Shown: positions 21,089 to 32,080 of the stretch, piece after piece | Position numbering within the stretch: position 1 is the first letter of the stretch | Layout of the letters: the number at the start of each line of letters is the position of its first letter | Source of the DNA: Viola odorata | Taxonomy: Eukaryota; Streptophyta; Magnoliopsida; Malpighiales; Violaceae | Assembly (NCBI GenBank): GCA_963691705.1 | Contig: OY829538.1 | Span: 30,586,836-30,650,835, forward strand | DNA length: 64,000 nt | Direction: 5' to 3' | The notes under the pieces: model-generated | Told to the model about the DNA's origin: nothing | Databases searched by the model: none | Seen by the model: the letters and a program-made list of their open reading frames with translations, nothing else | Made by a program: the position numbers and the translations under genes

Positions 21089-22449
21089 ACTGAAATGTAC
21101 CTACAAAAATAAACAAACGCAATTTATATAGAAAACGTTAGTCACTCCCTCACGTGTTTGGGCTCTCGTGTTTCACACACACTATAATAATTTCACTAAC
21201 TCACCCACTCTTATCTCCAACGCAAACCAAGTAATTAAGCTTAGCACAAGACTCTAAGACTCAAAACAACACATGGAATGCAAAGAAAAGAAGCGTAGAA
21301 AGAAAGGTAGAGAAGGTCGAATTGATGTTCAAGGATTGATTGCTTTGAACACCAATGACCTAGAGTAGATAGATGTAGGAAACAAAGCACGAAAACTCAA
21401 GACACTAAAAGGAAAAGGCTAGCTCAAATGGACAACTCAAGAAGAAAAGAAGAGAAACGAAACTAGAAATTGCACAATCTGAAAAATATTTGGGGTAAAA
21501 TCCAAACTTGTGTTCTTCACAACAATGACACTTTAAAATGATGTAATTCACATCAAATGCACACACACATATAGTCTCCTTCTTGTGACTCAATTCTATT
21601 ATTATTTTTTTTTAAATTTGGAACTTGATCACTTTTTATTTATTTATTTGATCTTTCTTTTAGTTCATTTCTCTTTTCTTTTTTGTTTTTGTTTCTTTTG
21701 AATTGAGTGTAAGAGAGCTCACTTGTATGACATGTATTTTTGAAAATAGAAGTGAAAGACAAGTAGTTTTGCAAGTGAAATTTTTTTTATCACTAAATGC
21801 CAAAAAGTGTGATTGAATGACACGTAGTGCAAGTGTGTATGACAAGTGGTTTTTGCAAGGTGTATGACAAGCAAAAGTACAAGGAAGTATTCTGCCCTAG
21901 GGCCAGCTATGTGAGGCAAAGAAGAGTGTTGAAATAATGTGAAATGCTTGGCTGACAATGAGTTTAAAATACTTGACTCATAAAGTGTGATGTGGCCAGC
22001 TAGGAGAAGAGCCAAAAAATGATGGTAACTAGCTAGCAAACAAGCATGTCTACATGGCTCTCATGGCTCATCATAAGAAGTTCCAAATCAGGAAGCATTC
22101 ACAATTTAAACAAGATGAGAATTTGGTCACTTAGATGCACATAAACACACAAATTTTCAGCAATTGTGTTTTCTCAAGATGAAGCACACTAGAAGACAAA
22201 AATTTAACCAAGAACACGAAAGTTTCAAATGAAGTATAAATGAAACTTACGGTAAGAAATAATGTTTCAGCCGTGGAAATGATGTATGAAGAGGTTTGAA
22301 CCGTGGAAACTCGAGGAAAAGGAGTTTTAGCAATTTAGTGGAACGATGACAAAAAGGAAAAAAATTTCTCGCAAAAGATAGAGATCTACGGTGGAGGAGA
22401 TGATTCCAATCATAGAAATGGAGTTTACCAACCTAGAAGACAGCTTGAA
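21089..22449 (-). other. Element B 5' leader
   Basis: Long AT-rich untranslated sequence. Directly upstream of the gag ATG the minus strand has TTTTGTAGGTACATTTC, a possible splice acceptor also seen in F (near 27815). Much of the leader is recognisably related to F's leader (26442-27825), for example the repeated 'ACTTGTCATAC' type words, so B and F are related families. Confidence 0.55.
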
Positions 22450-22461
22450 GCTCTGCTACCA
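22450..22461 (-). other. Element B primer-binding site
   Basis: Minus-strand TGGTAGCAGAGC is separated by two bases from the LTR end at 22464. It is of the tRNA-Met type. Confidence 0.8.
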
Positions 22462-22463
22462 CT

Positions 22464-23103
22464 TGATAACTTCTCGGTTTCACTTGGATGGATGAAGCCG
22501 TGAGTTCTTAAAGTAAGGATCTAGTCTCCTTTGGGCACGATATAGTGATGGATTGATGGAGTATTTTAGGTGTTTAATGGAGTAATTGCAGCGACTATAG
22601 ATGAAGGAAGAGTAGATAGGAATTTATGGAAAATAATATATAAAACTTGCATTCAAATGATTACAAAGGATCTCTAGCCGAAACCTTCCCTTAATTGATC
22701 AAGAGATGATCAAGCCGAAAGGTGTTAGCTAGCTGAAAGAAGACCGATTTTAAGAACCCTGAGGGCAAAGCCTAACTAATTGGTCTTGATCGAGATAACT
22801 CACTTAAAATCAAAGATAAACTATAAAAGAGGCTATCTCCTTCTATTTATAGCTTGGGGACTTATTACATTAGAAAACCCTAAACTACCCTAAACTTGAA
22901 GCCTTTGATACTTGTAGTTGGCGGGCTTGGAAGATGGGCTTGCCTTGGCCTTTGGGATGCTAGCGCACGACCTCGATAGCTAGTGCTTTGGCCTTCATGG
23001 GCCGCTAGGGTGGGGCGCGCCTTGCATGCTCGACCTCGCGCGCTTCTTCATGGCTGGCGCGACCTACCCGTGAAGTTACTTCGCGGATACGAGTGAGAGC
23101 CCT
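22464..23103 (-). repeat. Element B right (5') LTR
   Basis: 640 bp matching 3686-3718 plus 11673-12330. It lacks about 30 bp near 23040 relative to the left copy. Its outer edge (GAGAGCCCT) does not show the usual CA terminus and abuts the 90-bp duplicated D sequence. Confidence 0.8.
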
Positions 23104-23423
23104 CCATTTTATTTGTCTAATCCTTAGTATGAGCGGCTAAGCTCTCCCTTCTTAGAAAAGGTTCTTCGAAGGTTGCTTAGGTTAGTTCTAAGGTCAAAAC
23201 GTACTTAATAAACTCCATGCTTGTATTTTCTTGTTTACCATTTTCTTGTCAATTTATGTAGGGATGATTAGGAGTCTGGCCAACTATTAAGTTAACCTCG
23301 GTGATTACAACCATCTTTGTAGTAATAATTAACATGAGGCTACATAGTAGAGTAGGTAACTAAATCAGAGCCATCACGTCAAACTGGTCCAATCTGATTA
23401 GGGTAAACAACAAATTAGGGTAG
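23104..23423 (+). repeat. Element D left LTR, second part (3'-truncated)
   Basis: It matches 36854-37180. The first 90 bp repeat 3596-3685. It stops at ATTAGGGTAG, where the right LTR continues another 516 bp, so the 3' end of this LTR and the PBS have been lost by deletion. Confidence 0.8.
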
Positions 23424-23547
23424 ACCACGCTCCCTTCATTTTTCATTATTCCTGACATATTCTCTCTTTCTTTCTTCTCTGTTTTTTGCTCTCTCTCTTT
23501 TCCAGAACTACAATCTACCTCTGCAACTTCTTCCTCTCTGATCACTA

Positions 23548-24074
23548 ATGGCCCGCTCCAAGCATATTGTTACCAGGTCTGATTGGTCCACTAGAGGAAC
23601 TCCGACGGCCACCACACCAGTCGTCCCTTCCCCCGTTGTCGCTGCCCCTCTATCAACGGCAGCATCGCGTCCTCCACCACTTGTCTCCGCCCACAAAACT
23701 CCCAAACTGGCGAAGAGCCCTTCCAAATGACCCACTCTAGCGCAGTCGTTGGTAGTAGCTACACTAGCCCCAACTACTACCCCCACTGCACCAGTACCCG
23801 CTAAACCATCCACCACTCCCGTCGCAACCCAACCACCTAACACCCATGTCGTTACCAAATCACCACCACCGCAGCCTACCCCCACTGCCACTACCACCAA
23901 ACCAACACCACATCCACCTAGCCCAACACCCACCTACCACTCCTCTGAATCTGTGACCAAATATATTGGTTTAGGTTATTCCTAGGAAACCATCTCCAAA
24001 AATGGCGACGAGTCCTCTTTAGGGGAATACGAATCTAGTTTCGGTGAGGAAGAGGACTTGGAGACTGCCTCTGC
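23548..24074 (+). pseudogene. Element D ORF, N-terminal Pro/Thr-rich part
   Basis: ATG at 23548 opens a single frame (MARSKHIVTRSDWSTRG...) that runs to the E insertion. It has two in-frame stops, TGA 23728-23730 and TAG 23983-23985, both explicable as C-to-T changes of CGA and CAG. The residues are rich in Pro, Thr, Ser and Ala, then acidic (SSFGEEEDLETAS). No domain is recognised in this half. The frame continues without shift across E into 32081, when one copy of the target duplication is discounted. The glycine-rich ORF on the other strand is a shadow. Confidence 0.65.
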
Positions 24075-24895
24075 TGATGCGATCCCACAAACCTTAAAGC
24101 TTCAAGAATCACATATGACACAAACAAGATCGGTAACTTGCAGCAAGGCCAAGAAGTTAATGCTATGGATGGAGCGGGAGATACAAACGGATGCTTCCCA
24201 TAAATCAAGATAGAAATTGATGCTGAGAACTGCCGGACCGGAAACCCTGGGTGAAATTACCGAGCAGACCCATCTGTTAAGACATAGTCAAACGGATCTG
24301 GTCAAACCGGATCAATGTCTATCGGGGTAGAGTCCAACCAAGACTAACGGGTTCCATTAGCATTCCATACTAATGACGTGTCAAGACCTACCGGATACCA
24401 TTATCTTCCGGGTTGCCATGGCCTATAATTAGCGCATTTTGTATTTCTTTTTTGGTAATTTTTGTGTAAAGTGTTTTTACTTGCGTAGAAAATAATCTGC
24501 CCTTAAACACTAAAAACTCACCTTGTGAGAATCAAGTCCAGAAGGGGACTTGATTCCTTACAAGTAAAAGACCACTAGTCTTCAACCTTTTAATTTACTA
24601 TTTGTGTGTTATTCCTTTCTGTAATTTTCAGGATATTTGTGTTCAATCAATTATCTTGGATTTCTGTATTTGGATGTTTATGAGAAAGTGTGATTTGGAT
24701 GTTTATTGTTAATCGATTGTTTTGAATCAATTGTCCACTACAAATTCCATCACTGTTTATTTCCGCGTTCTCCGCTTTACTCAACGTCTCCAATTTGTAA
24801 ATCATTGCTAGATTTGTTTGATAACTCGTGCTAGATTCATTAGTTGCGAAGCTTCAACGCATCTAATTCTTCCAAAGGGAACTTGGATCGTGTCT
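24075..24895 (+). repeat. Element E 5' LTR
   Basis: 821 bp aligning with 31224-32075. The TATA region reads CCTATAATTAGCG where the other LTR has CCTATAAATAGCG. Confidence 0.85.
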
Positions 24896-24897
24896 TG

Positions 24898-24909
24898 TGG
24901 TAGCGGAGC
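24898..24909 (+). other. Element E primer-binding site
   Basis: TGGTAGCGGAGC lies two bases after the LTR, identical to the PBS of A. Confidence 0.8.
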
Positions 24910-25667
24910 TTAGCTGCTTGGAGTTATTAATTTGGGTTTATTTCTAATTTCTACTAAAATCCTTACAAATCTCTGTTCAAAACCCTTTGATATTGTGCAA
25001 TTCAAGTTTACCTTAAGTTGGTTAATCTATTGGTGAAAATTTTAAACCATTTGAACAATGAACTTGGAAGACCTAGATTTCTAGATTTTAGTGTTCATCA
25101 ACCGAACCACCCATTCCTTGAATTTCAACCAAATTTTCTTCTTCCTTCTTGGTTGAGCTTATTGTGATCTTTTATGTCAAGTCTAGAGTATCGTGATTAT
25201 GATCTATTTTTCCAAGTGATTCACCAAATTTGAAAATTTCCAGTTAAGAACATTTGAATGTGTTCTTGAGTGTTCTTGAGCTGGTTAAAGGAATTTTGAG
25301 TTTGATCCAATTTGGTCATTTATTTTTATTTGTTTGTGTTTTTGAAAATAGGGACCACTACCTTAATCTCCTCATGTCAAAACTGCCATGACAGTTGTAG
25401 GTGAAAAGGACAGATTTTATTACAAAAAAAAAAACAAGAAAAGAAACAAGAAAATAGCAATATTAGGTGAGCAGCAATGGTGAAACGGATTGGAGTGTTT
25501 CAAAAAGTCAAACAGTTAGGTTGATTTAACGGTTTGACTTCCATCTCCTTGAGTCAGTCTTGTTTATTTTCAGTTCTCCTTTCTTTTACCTCTTTAGATT
25601 TCATATTTGTGTGCCTTTCCTTGTTGAGTCTTGTGGTGGATATCTTGAAACGAAGTGATTGATTGAC
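24910..25667 (+). other. Element E leader
   Basis: AT-rich untranslated sequence without readable gag. It ends where the G1 LTR begins. Confidence 0.5.
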
Positions 25668-25789
25668 TGATAACAATAGAGACAATTTCAGGGGTATTTT
25701 CGTCCCTATCTCAGCGTTAAGGCCGAAACACTGTAGCCCCTATCGGGCGTTTGCCGCCAAGGTTGCCGCCCCCTATCCAGCGAGGAACC
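25668..25789 (+). repeat. G1 LTR, left part
   Basis: TGATAACAATAGAGAC... is homologous to the start of the G2 LTR (41329). It is interrupted at GAACC by F. Confidence 0.75.
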
Positions 25790-26427
25790 TGATACGAGCT
25801 TGAAGGCGTCCTCCTTGCGCCCACCTTCTGTTTGGCTGAAGCCCATCCTCTAAGCCCATCTTCATTTGCTGGCAAGGCCAAGGCCCTTTGTCTAAGGGTG
25901 TAAGGGTATTTACCCATTGTGTTAGGATTTAGTATTTAAAGTGCATTCCTTTTCATTTCAGCACTTGCCTTTGATTTTGATGATATTCTCTTTGGCCAAT
26001 CCTTAGAGTAACCTAGTGTAACTTAGGGTTCTTGGTAACCGGGGCCATTAGGGCTGAATACCATTGTTTATCCTTTCATCTCTTCTTGTAATTAGGCTCC
26101 TTAAGCTTTATTCTTAAGGGGTAAATTCAGTAAAGAGAGATCCTTAACTATTGTATAGAAAGGTTGCTTGTTCTTTTGATCAAGAGGGTTTTCTGATTTA
26201 ATTAAGTTCCTTATTGTCCAATCCGTTCTATCTCTACCAAACAACCATTGATCCGCTGCAAGTAACTCCCTAAACACTATCTTCATTCATCAAGTTCACT
26301 AAGGTGTCCCCTCTCCATCTCCATCCCAGGCACCTATATCTATTGTCAAGACCATCCATGCGCGAGGACTAGATCCGAAGCTCTCAATTCAGCCTTCTTC
26401 TCCAAAAAAGAAGTCGAGCCCTTATCA
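25790..26427 (+). repeat. Element F 5' LTR
   Basis: Partner of 28904-29534, with only scattered differences. The PBS begins two bases after it. Confidence 0.9.
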
Positions 26428-26429
26428 TT

Positions 26430-26441
26430 TGGTATCGGAGC
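26430..26441 (+). other. Element F primer-binding site
   Basis: TGGTATCGGAGC differs at two positions from the textbook initiator tRNA-Met PBS. Confidence 0.85.
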
Positions 26442-27825
26442 TCCAGCTACCCTCTAGGTTGGTTTTTCTTGCTCGCATCATCATTTCTACAGTTAGAATC
26501 ATCTTCTCTACCGTAGAGCTTCTTTCTTTTGGTGTGGCAAAATTTCTATTTTTCTCCATTTTCACACCCATTCCACTAAATCGTCAAAACTCATTTTCCT
26601 TGTGTTCCCACGGTTCAAACTTCTTTTCCTTTCATATCTATGGTTAAAATATTGTTTTCAACCATAGGAATGATTTAAATCAAGTTTGAAAACTCGATGT
26701 TCTTGAGGAAATTGTTGTCTTTTAGTGTGCTGATTTTTGGAAGAACACATTTGCTGAATTTTTTTGTGTTTGTATGGATCTAAATCCGAATTTCTCTTCT
26801 TCTTAAGGGTGATTTATTGCTGTTTTTGGAGCTTCCTAAGATGAGCCATGAGAGCCATGTGGACTTGCTTGTTTTCTAGCTAGAGTCTCACATTTTTTGT
26901 CTCTTCTCCTAGCCGGCCACATCACTACTTTGTGAGCCAAGTATTTTACTTTCATTGTGAGCCAAGCATTTCAGCTTGCTCACTACTTCAGCCCCTCACA
27001 AAGCCGGCCCTAGGGTTTAATCCTTACACATATATTGCTTGTCATACACCTTGCAACTACTTGTCTTTCAAATTGCAATTGATACTTGTCATACATTTTT
27101 CGTACTACTTGTCATTCACTTAAAATTTTCGGCATTTAGTGAAAAATAATTTTGTTTTTCTACTATTTGTCTTTCACTTCTAAACATCAAAATACTTTTC
27201 ATACACTCCTTGAGCTCTCTTGCACTTACAAGAAAAAAATAGCAAAGAAAAGAAGGGAAAAAGAGTAAGGAAAATCCCTCAATTCAAAAAAAAAAGAGAT
27301 TACAAGTGAGTCAAAGCAAGAGACTAGTGTGTATGTTGGCATTATAAGTGTAGTAGTACATCAACGTGCATTTTGTTTGACAATTTTCCTTTGACATACA
27401 ACACTTTTAGAAGCATAATTGGTGTGAAGAACACAATTTCGGTTTTAGTTTTGTATTTTCTTTTACACCTTTTTGTGTTCGTTCTTTCTTTTCTTCTTGA
27501 GTAGCTTGTGCTTTGGTGTTTTCTTCTTTGTTTCCACATATTATTACTCTATTCTAAGTCCAATTTTGGCCCAAATTAAATCCTTTTTCCTTAGGCAGTA
27601 TTGCGGCTTTCCTTGCCTTTCTTTCTTACCTTGGTTGTCTTGCTTTCCTTGAACCCTAGTTAGGTCTTTCTAGCTTAGGTGTTCGGTTTGTGATTGAGAT
27701 AAGAGTGTGAGAGAAAAGTGTGAGTATATTAGAGTGACAAACACGAGTGAAACACATGAGGGAGAGACTAACCCCTTTTAGCTATCAATTGTGTTTATTT
27801 TTTTTCCTTTTGTAGGAATTTTTCT
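26442..27825 (+). other. Element F leader
   Basis: About 1.4 kb of T-rich untranslated sequence related to B's leader. TTTTGTAGG just before the gag frame could be a splice acceptor. Confidence 0.55.
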
Positions 27826-28470
27826 TTGTCTTCCTACATACCGCCGCATTTGAGGGTTGCTCCTACTAGCCACGCATCTTGGTATCATGTTGAGCAACCC
27901 CTCCACCTTGACCGTAGGCCCCCGCCTCCTCCTACTTACCGATCAGTTCCTCCCACTCCTAGCTGTGGCCACTGTCCCACTACATATGTCATTGATCGGG
28001 GCCCCTCTCACCATAGTGGCCCTCTTCCATCTCATCATGCCCTCACGACTCCTTATCACCGCGAGCAGCGCCTAGAGCATTATGCGGATGCAGTGGCTGA
28101 ATTTCAACGCCAAATAGAGGCAATTACTTCAAGGTACCGCCGATTTGAGATATCTCCTCCCCCTCCTCCTATTTGCCATTCCTTGTCTTCCTCTCGCGCA
28201 AGAGATCTCTTTTGTACCACTTGCACAGGAATGGGGCATTTGTGTGATGTTTGTCCGAACAAGAGAGTGCCATTGGAGTGTGTACCAAACAACCCGCATG
28301 AGGAGAGTTTAGTGCAGCTTGGTCCTACTGTTGTTTCGGCCGAATCGCCATCACTCAATGAGGTTGTCTGTTTGAGGATACATTACTGGTTTCAGATGTT
28401 CATGTGGAGTTTGGGAACGAAAGGGATACAAGTAGGATTTGTGAGTCCACTTCAGAGTGCCATGAGATAA
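27826..28470 (+). pseudogene. Element F gag-like ORF with CCHC knuckle
   Basis: A 214-codon open frame starts (after a TTG) SSYIPPHLRVAPTSHASW. It is Pro/His-rich, has a short amphipathic segment (HYADAVAEFQRQIEAITS), and contains CTTCTGMGHLCDVC near residues 130-143, a CX2CX4HX4C zinc knuckle. No ATG exists at the position where B has its gag ATG: B reads AGTATGTCG and F reads TCTTTGTCT. The start codon therefore seems lost. The typical Gag core (FFTWE..., HWWDQL) is absent, which marks an internally deleted gag. After 28350 the frame is non-homologous. Confidence 0.55.
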
Positions 28471-29009
28471 CCACTCATTGCCTTGCGTTGCAGCTCAAAT
28501 TTCAGTCCTTGGGTAGTACCTTCTCCATCATTCCAAGGGTACCTATGCATAGATTTGTGGATCCGTTTCTCCTTGATTTTAGGCACATTGGCAACTCACA
28601 CTTCTTTCCATTTAGGGCACCTTCAAGTGGCATCACGGTTCCGCCCACTACTAGGAGTTTGCACCTGACCCGAGTCACCTTCTTGCCCCGTCGTGGCCGA
28701 TCCTTGATGGTTCTTGGGTTTTCCCCGTCCACGCCTACTTATCTTCCCTGCGGAATGCCTCCACCATGGCCTATTTTCCCCAAGAGTTGTAGTGTGAGGG
28801 TTCCGTGTGTGAGTACTAGCCGAGAGCATGCCTTGGCCCGTTCGGCCATTCAAGGGATAGAGCCTCTACATTCGAGGATAAATCTCTTCAAAGGCGGATG
28901 GGATGATACGAGCTTGAAGGCGTCCTCCTTGCGCCCACCTTCTGTTTGGCTGAAGCCCATCCTCCAAGCCCATCTTCATTTGCTACCAAGGCCAAGCCCC
29001 TTTGTCTAA
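28471..29009 (+). pseudogene. Element F residual pol C-terminus
   Basis: A frame of about 200 codons ends with SRINLFKGGWDDTSLKASS, the pol tail motif that overlaps the polypurine tract and LTR start in this clade (compare [18 protein letters not shown] in A). Upstream it is a Pro/Ser/Arg-rich linker without enzyme motifs. It runs about 100 bp into the 3' LTR. Confidence 0.5.
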
Positions 29010-29534
29010 GGGTGTAAGGGTATTTACCCATTGTGTTAGGATTTAGTATTTAAAGTGCATTCCTTTTCATTTCAGCACTTGCCTTTGATTTTGATGATAT
29101 TCTCTTTGGCCAATCCTTAGAGTAACCTAGTGTAACTTAGGGTTCTTGGTAACCGGGGCCATTAGGGCTGAATACCATTGTTTATCCTTTCATCTCTTCT
29201 TGTAATTAGGCTCCTTAAGCTTTGTTCTTAAGGGGTAAATTCAGTAAAGAGAGATCCTTAACTATTGTATAGAAAGGTTGCTTGTTCTTATGATCAAGAG
29301 GGTTTTCTGATTTAGTTAAGTTCCTTATTGTCCAATCCGTTCCATCTCTACCAAACAGCCATTGATCCGTAACTCCCTAAACACCATCTTCATTCATCAA
29401 GTTCACCAAGGTGTCCCCTCTCTATCTCCATCCGAGGCACCTATATCCATTGTCAAGACCATCCATGCGCGAGGACTAGATCCGAAGCTCTCAATTCAGC
29501 CTTCTTCTCCAAAAAGGAAGTCCAGCCCTTATCA
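28904..29534 (+). repeat. Element F 3' LTR
   Basis: Preceded by AAAGGCGGATGGGA (28890-28903), a weak polypurine tract, and followed by GAACC. Confidence 0.9.
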
Positions 29535-29539
29535 GAACC

Positions 29540-29907
29540 CTGGGATGGTCGACATCAGTGGGGGAGGGGGGGTTCTCACGCGTCATCAACCCACATGCAC
29601 GGCGTTATCCCATCCCAGGTCAGCCATGACGTCACTCTGGGCGTTATCTTTCCTAGATAACGCCTACCCTATAGAGGTAACGCCTTCCTCGGCGCCTATA
29701 AATACCTCCTCATTCAAGTTGAGAGGTGAGCCTAAGATCGCTACTCGAACCTCTGCCACTTTGGAACAGCCTTACTAACTTAAGCATCGGAGTGTCTACG
29801 CCAGAGCCTCCCCTCCGGCACTTTGCAGGTATACCCGACGACGACTACAGTAACTCCGAGCGGCCATAATCCTCACCCCCGATTCCTCAGAAGTCTGAAT
29901 CTTATCA
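29540..29907 (+). repeat. G1 LTR, right part
   Basis: It matches 41455-41847, including a TATA box TATAAATA at 29697-29704 and the ACTTAAGCATCGGAGTGTCT motif just downstream (near 29778). Confidence 0.82.
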
Positions 29908-29910
29908 AAA

Positions 29911-29928
29911 TGGTGCTTTCATTGAGAG
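29911..29928 (+). other. G1 primer-binding site
   Basis: TGGTGCTTTCATTGAGAG starts three bases after the LTR and is identical to G2. It differs from the chromovirus PBS type. Confidence 0.75.
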
Positions 29929-29994
29929 CTTTAGTTTATTAAGTGAGCGTCCTTAATAGCCAAGCTCTGTCTTTCTTGGAAGATCGGAAGGATC

Positions 29995-30387
29995 ATGGCT
30001 TCTGATTTGAAGTCCACACAACCTCTGTCCTCTAGCATTCCTTTTGCGATTCGCCGACAACTTTTTCCCTTCGCCACTGTCGAAGTTTCTACCGCGATGC
30101 AGGAGATTACTCTGGAATCTTCAGATCTCTCTTTTAGACCAATAGGAGGAACGCTTTCTTCCCAGATGAACACCCCTCTATCCCAAATGGCGGGACCCAG
30201 TTTTTCCACTCCTCCGAGGGGATTAATGTTGGATAGCGCAAATAACTCCCTCGCGAGTGAAATATCTGCCCTTCGTTCTCGGTTGGATTACTTGACCGAG
30301 CTGGCTGCAAGAATCACGCCTGATGTTTTTGGGTCGAGTGTTCCTCCCCAAGCTATTTTTACATCATCTATTGTCACCGAACGACCC
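29995..30387 (+). pseudogene. G1 gag N-terminus, truncated
   Basis: ATG at 29995 begins MASDLKSTQPLSSSIPFAIRR. The frame stays open for 131 codons with LDYLTELAARITPD, matching the gag start of G2 (MASDSDPSLTQSSS..., LDHLMELAARFTPS) and of K. It retains the residue at the site of G2's first stop. It ends where the H1 LTR fragment starts. Confidence 0.75.
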
Positions 30388-31062
30388 TAGAAGTAGCTAA
30401 TCTAGAATTGAACAGATCTTGCAATAGTCATTCCTTTTGGTTATGGATTATCGACCAAGAAGATCCAAGTAGACTCCTACGCGTTATTGGGTGTATCCAG
30501 GAAATGATAGTGGGAAAGGTTAATCAGATCCAGTCCCGACTGACACTAGAGGATACTATTCTATAGTTGTCTTCCCCTAATCGATCATCTACCAACTCGG
30601 TAAACACTTTAACTAGTAAGGTGTTGATTAGTAAGGCATCATCTCTAAGCGTACCTGAGGTGGTGTTGATGTAGGAGGAAAGCAGAGGTTATAAGCGTAC
30701 CTTGATCCTATAGCAACTCCGTGGATTGAAGATGAATATCTCTGCGTCGATGATTGTATATCTTGTCTCATAGCCGCCAGCCTCTACTAGGAATTCTTCT
30801 CATATTAGATCTCTATTCCCGAATCAACCTTTTTGACCAAGGATATCATTCTTGCCCAAGATAATTATACACTCCATTTACTTTTCAGTTTTAGTTATAT
30901 CACAAACACCCATATTTCACCTAAGTGTTATTCGGTCATCATAACTTCACACAAAGAATCATACCATTGCTCCCTGTGGATCGATCCTCTTACTGCTATC
31001 TGCAAGCAATTTGTTCATAGTAGCGAGTTGTAACTCTTATATTTATATTTTGACGGGTTCAA
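30388..31062 (+). repeat. H1: 5'-truncated LTR of an H-type element
   Basis: The sequence matches the reverse complement of 39027-39735, including CTCCTACGCG and CATTGCTCCCTGTGGATCGA and ending TGACGGGTT(CAACCCCCATCA). There is no coding content. Both ends abut other elements without a visible duplication, so it is probably a recombination or deletion remnant. Confidence 0.7.
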
Positions 31063-31330
31063 CCCCCATCAGATCATTTGAAATACTCCACCAAATCAAT
31101 GACAATGCCTACATCCTTGACCTATCGGGTGAGCATGGATCAATCAGTAACTCCTTCCATGTTAATGATCTGTCACATTGAAGAACTGGATTTGAGGACG
31201 AATCCTTTCGAAGGGAGAGGAGATGATGCAATCCCGCAAACCTTAATGCTTCAAGAATGGGATATGACGCAAACAGTACCGGTAACTCACAGCAGGGCCA
31301 AGAAGTTAAAGTTATGGATGGAGTGAGAGA
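31063..31330 (+). pseudogene. Element E pol C-terminus
   Basis: The frame reads INDNAYILDLSGEHGS and, after a stop, EELDLRTNPFEGRGDD, which is the integrase C-terminus of this clade. It continues about 35 codons into the 3' LTR (SRAKKLKLWME). As in A and C, the polypurine tract is inside the frame. Confidence 0.7.
31211..31223 (+). other. Element E polypurine tract
   Basis: AAGGGAGAGGAGA lies directly before the 3' LTR. Confidence 0.8.
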
Positions 31331-32075
31331 TACAAACGGATGCTTCCCATACATCAAGACAGACGTTGATGCAGATAACTGCCGGACCGAAAACCCTGGG
31401 AGAAGTTATCCGGCAGATCCATCTATCGGGACATAGTCAAACGGGATCAATATCTATCGAGGCAGAGTCCAACCAAGACTAACGGGTTTCATTAGCATTA
31501 TATAATGATGGCGTGTCAAGACCTATTGGATACCGTTATCTTTCGAGTTGCCCTTAGCCTATAAATAGCGCACTCTGTATTTCTTTTCTGGTAATTTTTG
31601 TGTAAAGTGTTTTTGCTTGCGTAGACAATATCCCGCTCTTAAACACCATAAACTCACCTTATGAGAATCAAGTCCAGAAGATGACTTGATTCCTTGCAAG
31701 TAAAAGACCACTAGTCTTCAACCTTTTAATTTACTGTTTGTGTGTTATTCTTTTTTGCAATTTTTGGGATATTTGTGTTCAATCAATTATCTTGGATTTC
31801 TGTATTTGGATGTTTATGAGCAAGTGTGATTTGGATGTTTATTGTTAATTGATTTTTTTGAATCAATTATCCACTGCAAATTCCATCACTGTTTCTTTTC
31901 GCGTTCATCTTCATCTACTTATTTTTGGCTGCGTTCTACATCGTCCGTTCTCCGATTTACTCAATGTCTCCGATATGTAAATCATTGCTAGATTTTTTTG
32001 ATAGCTCGAGCTAGATCTATTAGCTGTGAAGCTTCAACGCATCTGATTCTTTAAAAGGGAACTCGGATCGCGTCA
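31224..32075 (+). repeat. Element E 3' LTR
   Basis: 852 bp with TATAAATA at 31560-31567. It has about 45 bp near 31905-31950 that the 5' LTR lacks. Confidence 0.85.
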
Positions 32076-32080
32076 CATGC

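Larger units (their letters stand above)
3686..23103 (-). mobile_element. Element B: internally deleted CRM-like chromovirus on the minus strand
   Basis: LTR pieces lie at 3686-3718 plus 11673-12330 (left, 3' LTR, interrupted by A) and at 22464-23103 (right, 5' LTR). The tRNA-Met-type PBS at 22450-22461 sets the orientation. The interior keeps the start of gag (20924-21088), a gag-end/protease region (20489-20755 and 12331-13612, split by C), and the pol C-terminal tail. RT, RNase H and integrase are absent, so it could only have moved with help. Its outer flanks carry a 90-bp duplication instead of the expected 5 bp. Confidence 0.75.
25790..29534 (+). mobile_element. Element F: 3.7-kb non-autonomous chromovirus derivative
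   Basis: LTRs of 638 bp (25790-26427) and 631 bp (28904-29534), TGATACGAGC...CCCTTATCA, are flanked by a perfect GAACC duplication (25785-25789 and 29535-29539). The LTRs are nearly identical by eye. A PBS (26430-26441) follows the left LTR. The 2.5-kb interior holds a 1.4-kb leader, a gag-like ORF with a zinc knuckle, and the extreme C-terminus of pol. No protease, RT or integrase is present, so F must have used proteins of a relative. Confidence 0.88.
25668..30387 (+). mobile_element. Element G1: 5' fragment of a Tat-lineage element, split by F
   Basis: A 5' LTR (25668-25789 plus 29540-29907), a PBS (29911-29928) and the start of gag (to about 30387) match G2 at 41329-42310. It starts TGATAACAAT and ends CTTATCA. 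The rest of the element is missing: at 30388 an H-type LTR begins. F sits in the LTR with TSD GAACC. Confidence 0.8.
24075..32075 (+). mobile_element. Element E: gutted CRM-like element carrying nested insertions
   Basis: LTRs lie at 24075-24895 and 31224-32075 (TGATGCGATCCC...GGATCG(T/C)GTC(T/A)). There is a PBS at 24898-24909 and a polypurine tract at 31211-31223. The flanks TCTGC (24070-24074) and CATGC (32076-32080) are probably a decayed 5-bp duplication. Of the interior only a leader (24910-25667) and the last ~50 codons of pol (31063-31223) remain, surrounding G1/F/H1. It is inserted in the D ORF. Confidence 0.82.

Noticed and set aside
3719..23103. A, B and C as one composite element
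   Set aside because: Separate LTR pairs, separate perfect 5-bp duplications for A and C, and opposite strands for C show independent insertions.
23508..23933. Glycine/valine-rich 141-codon minus-strand ORF
   Set aside because: It is the mirror of the Pro/Thr-rich D ORF on the plus strand; its composition follows from the opposite frame.
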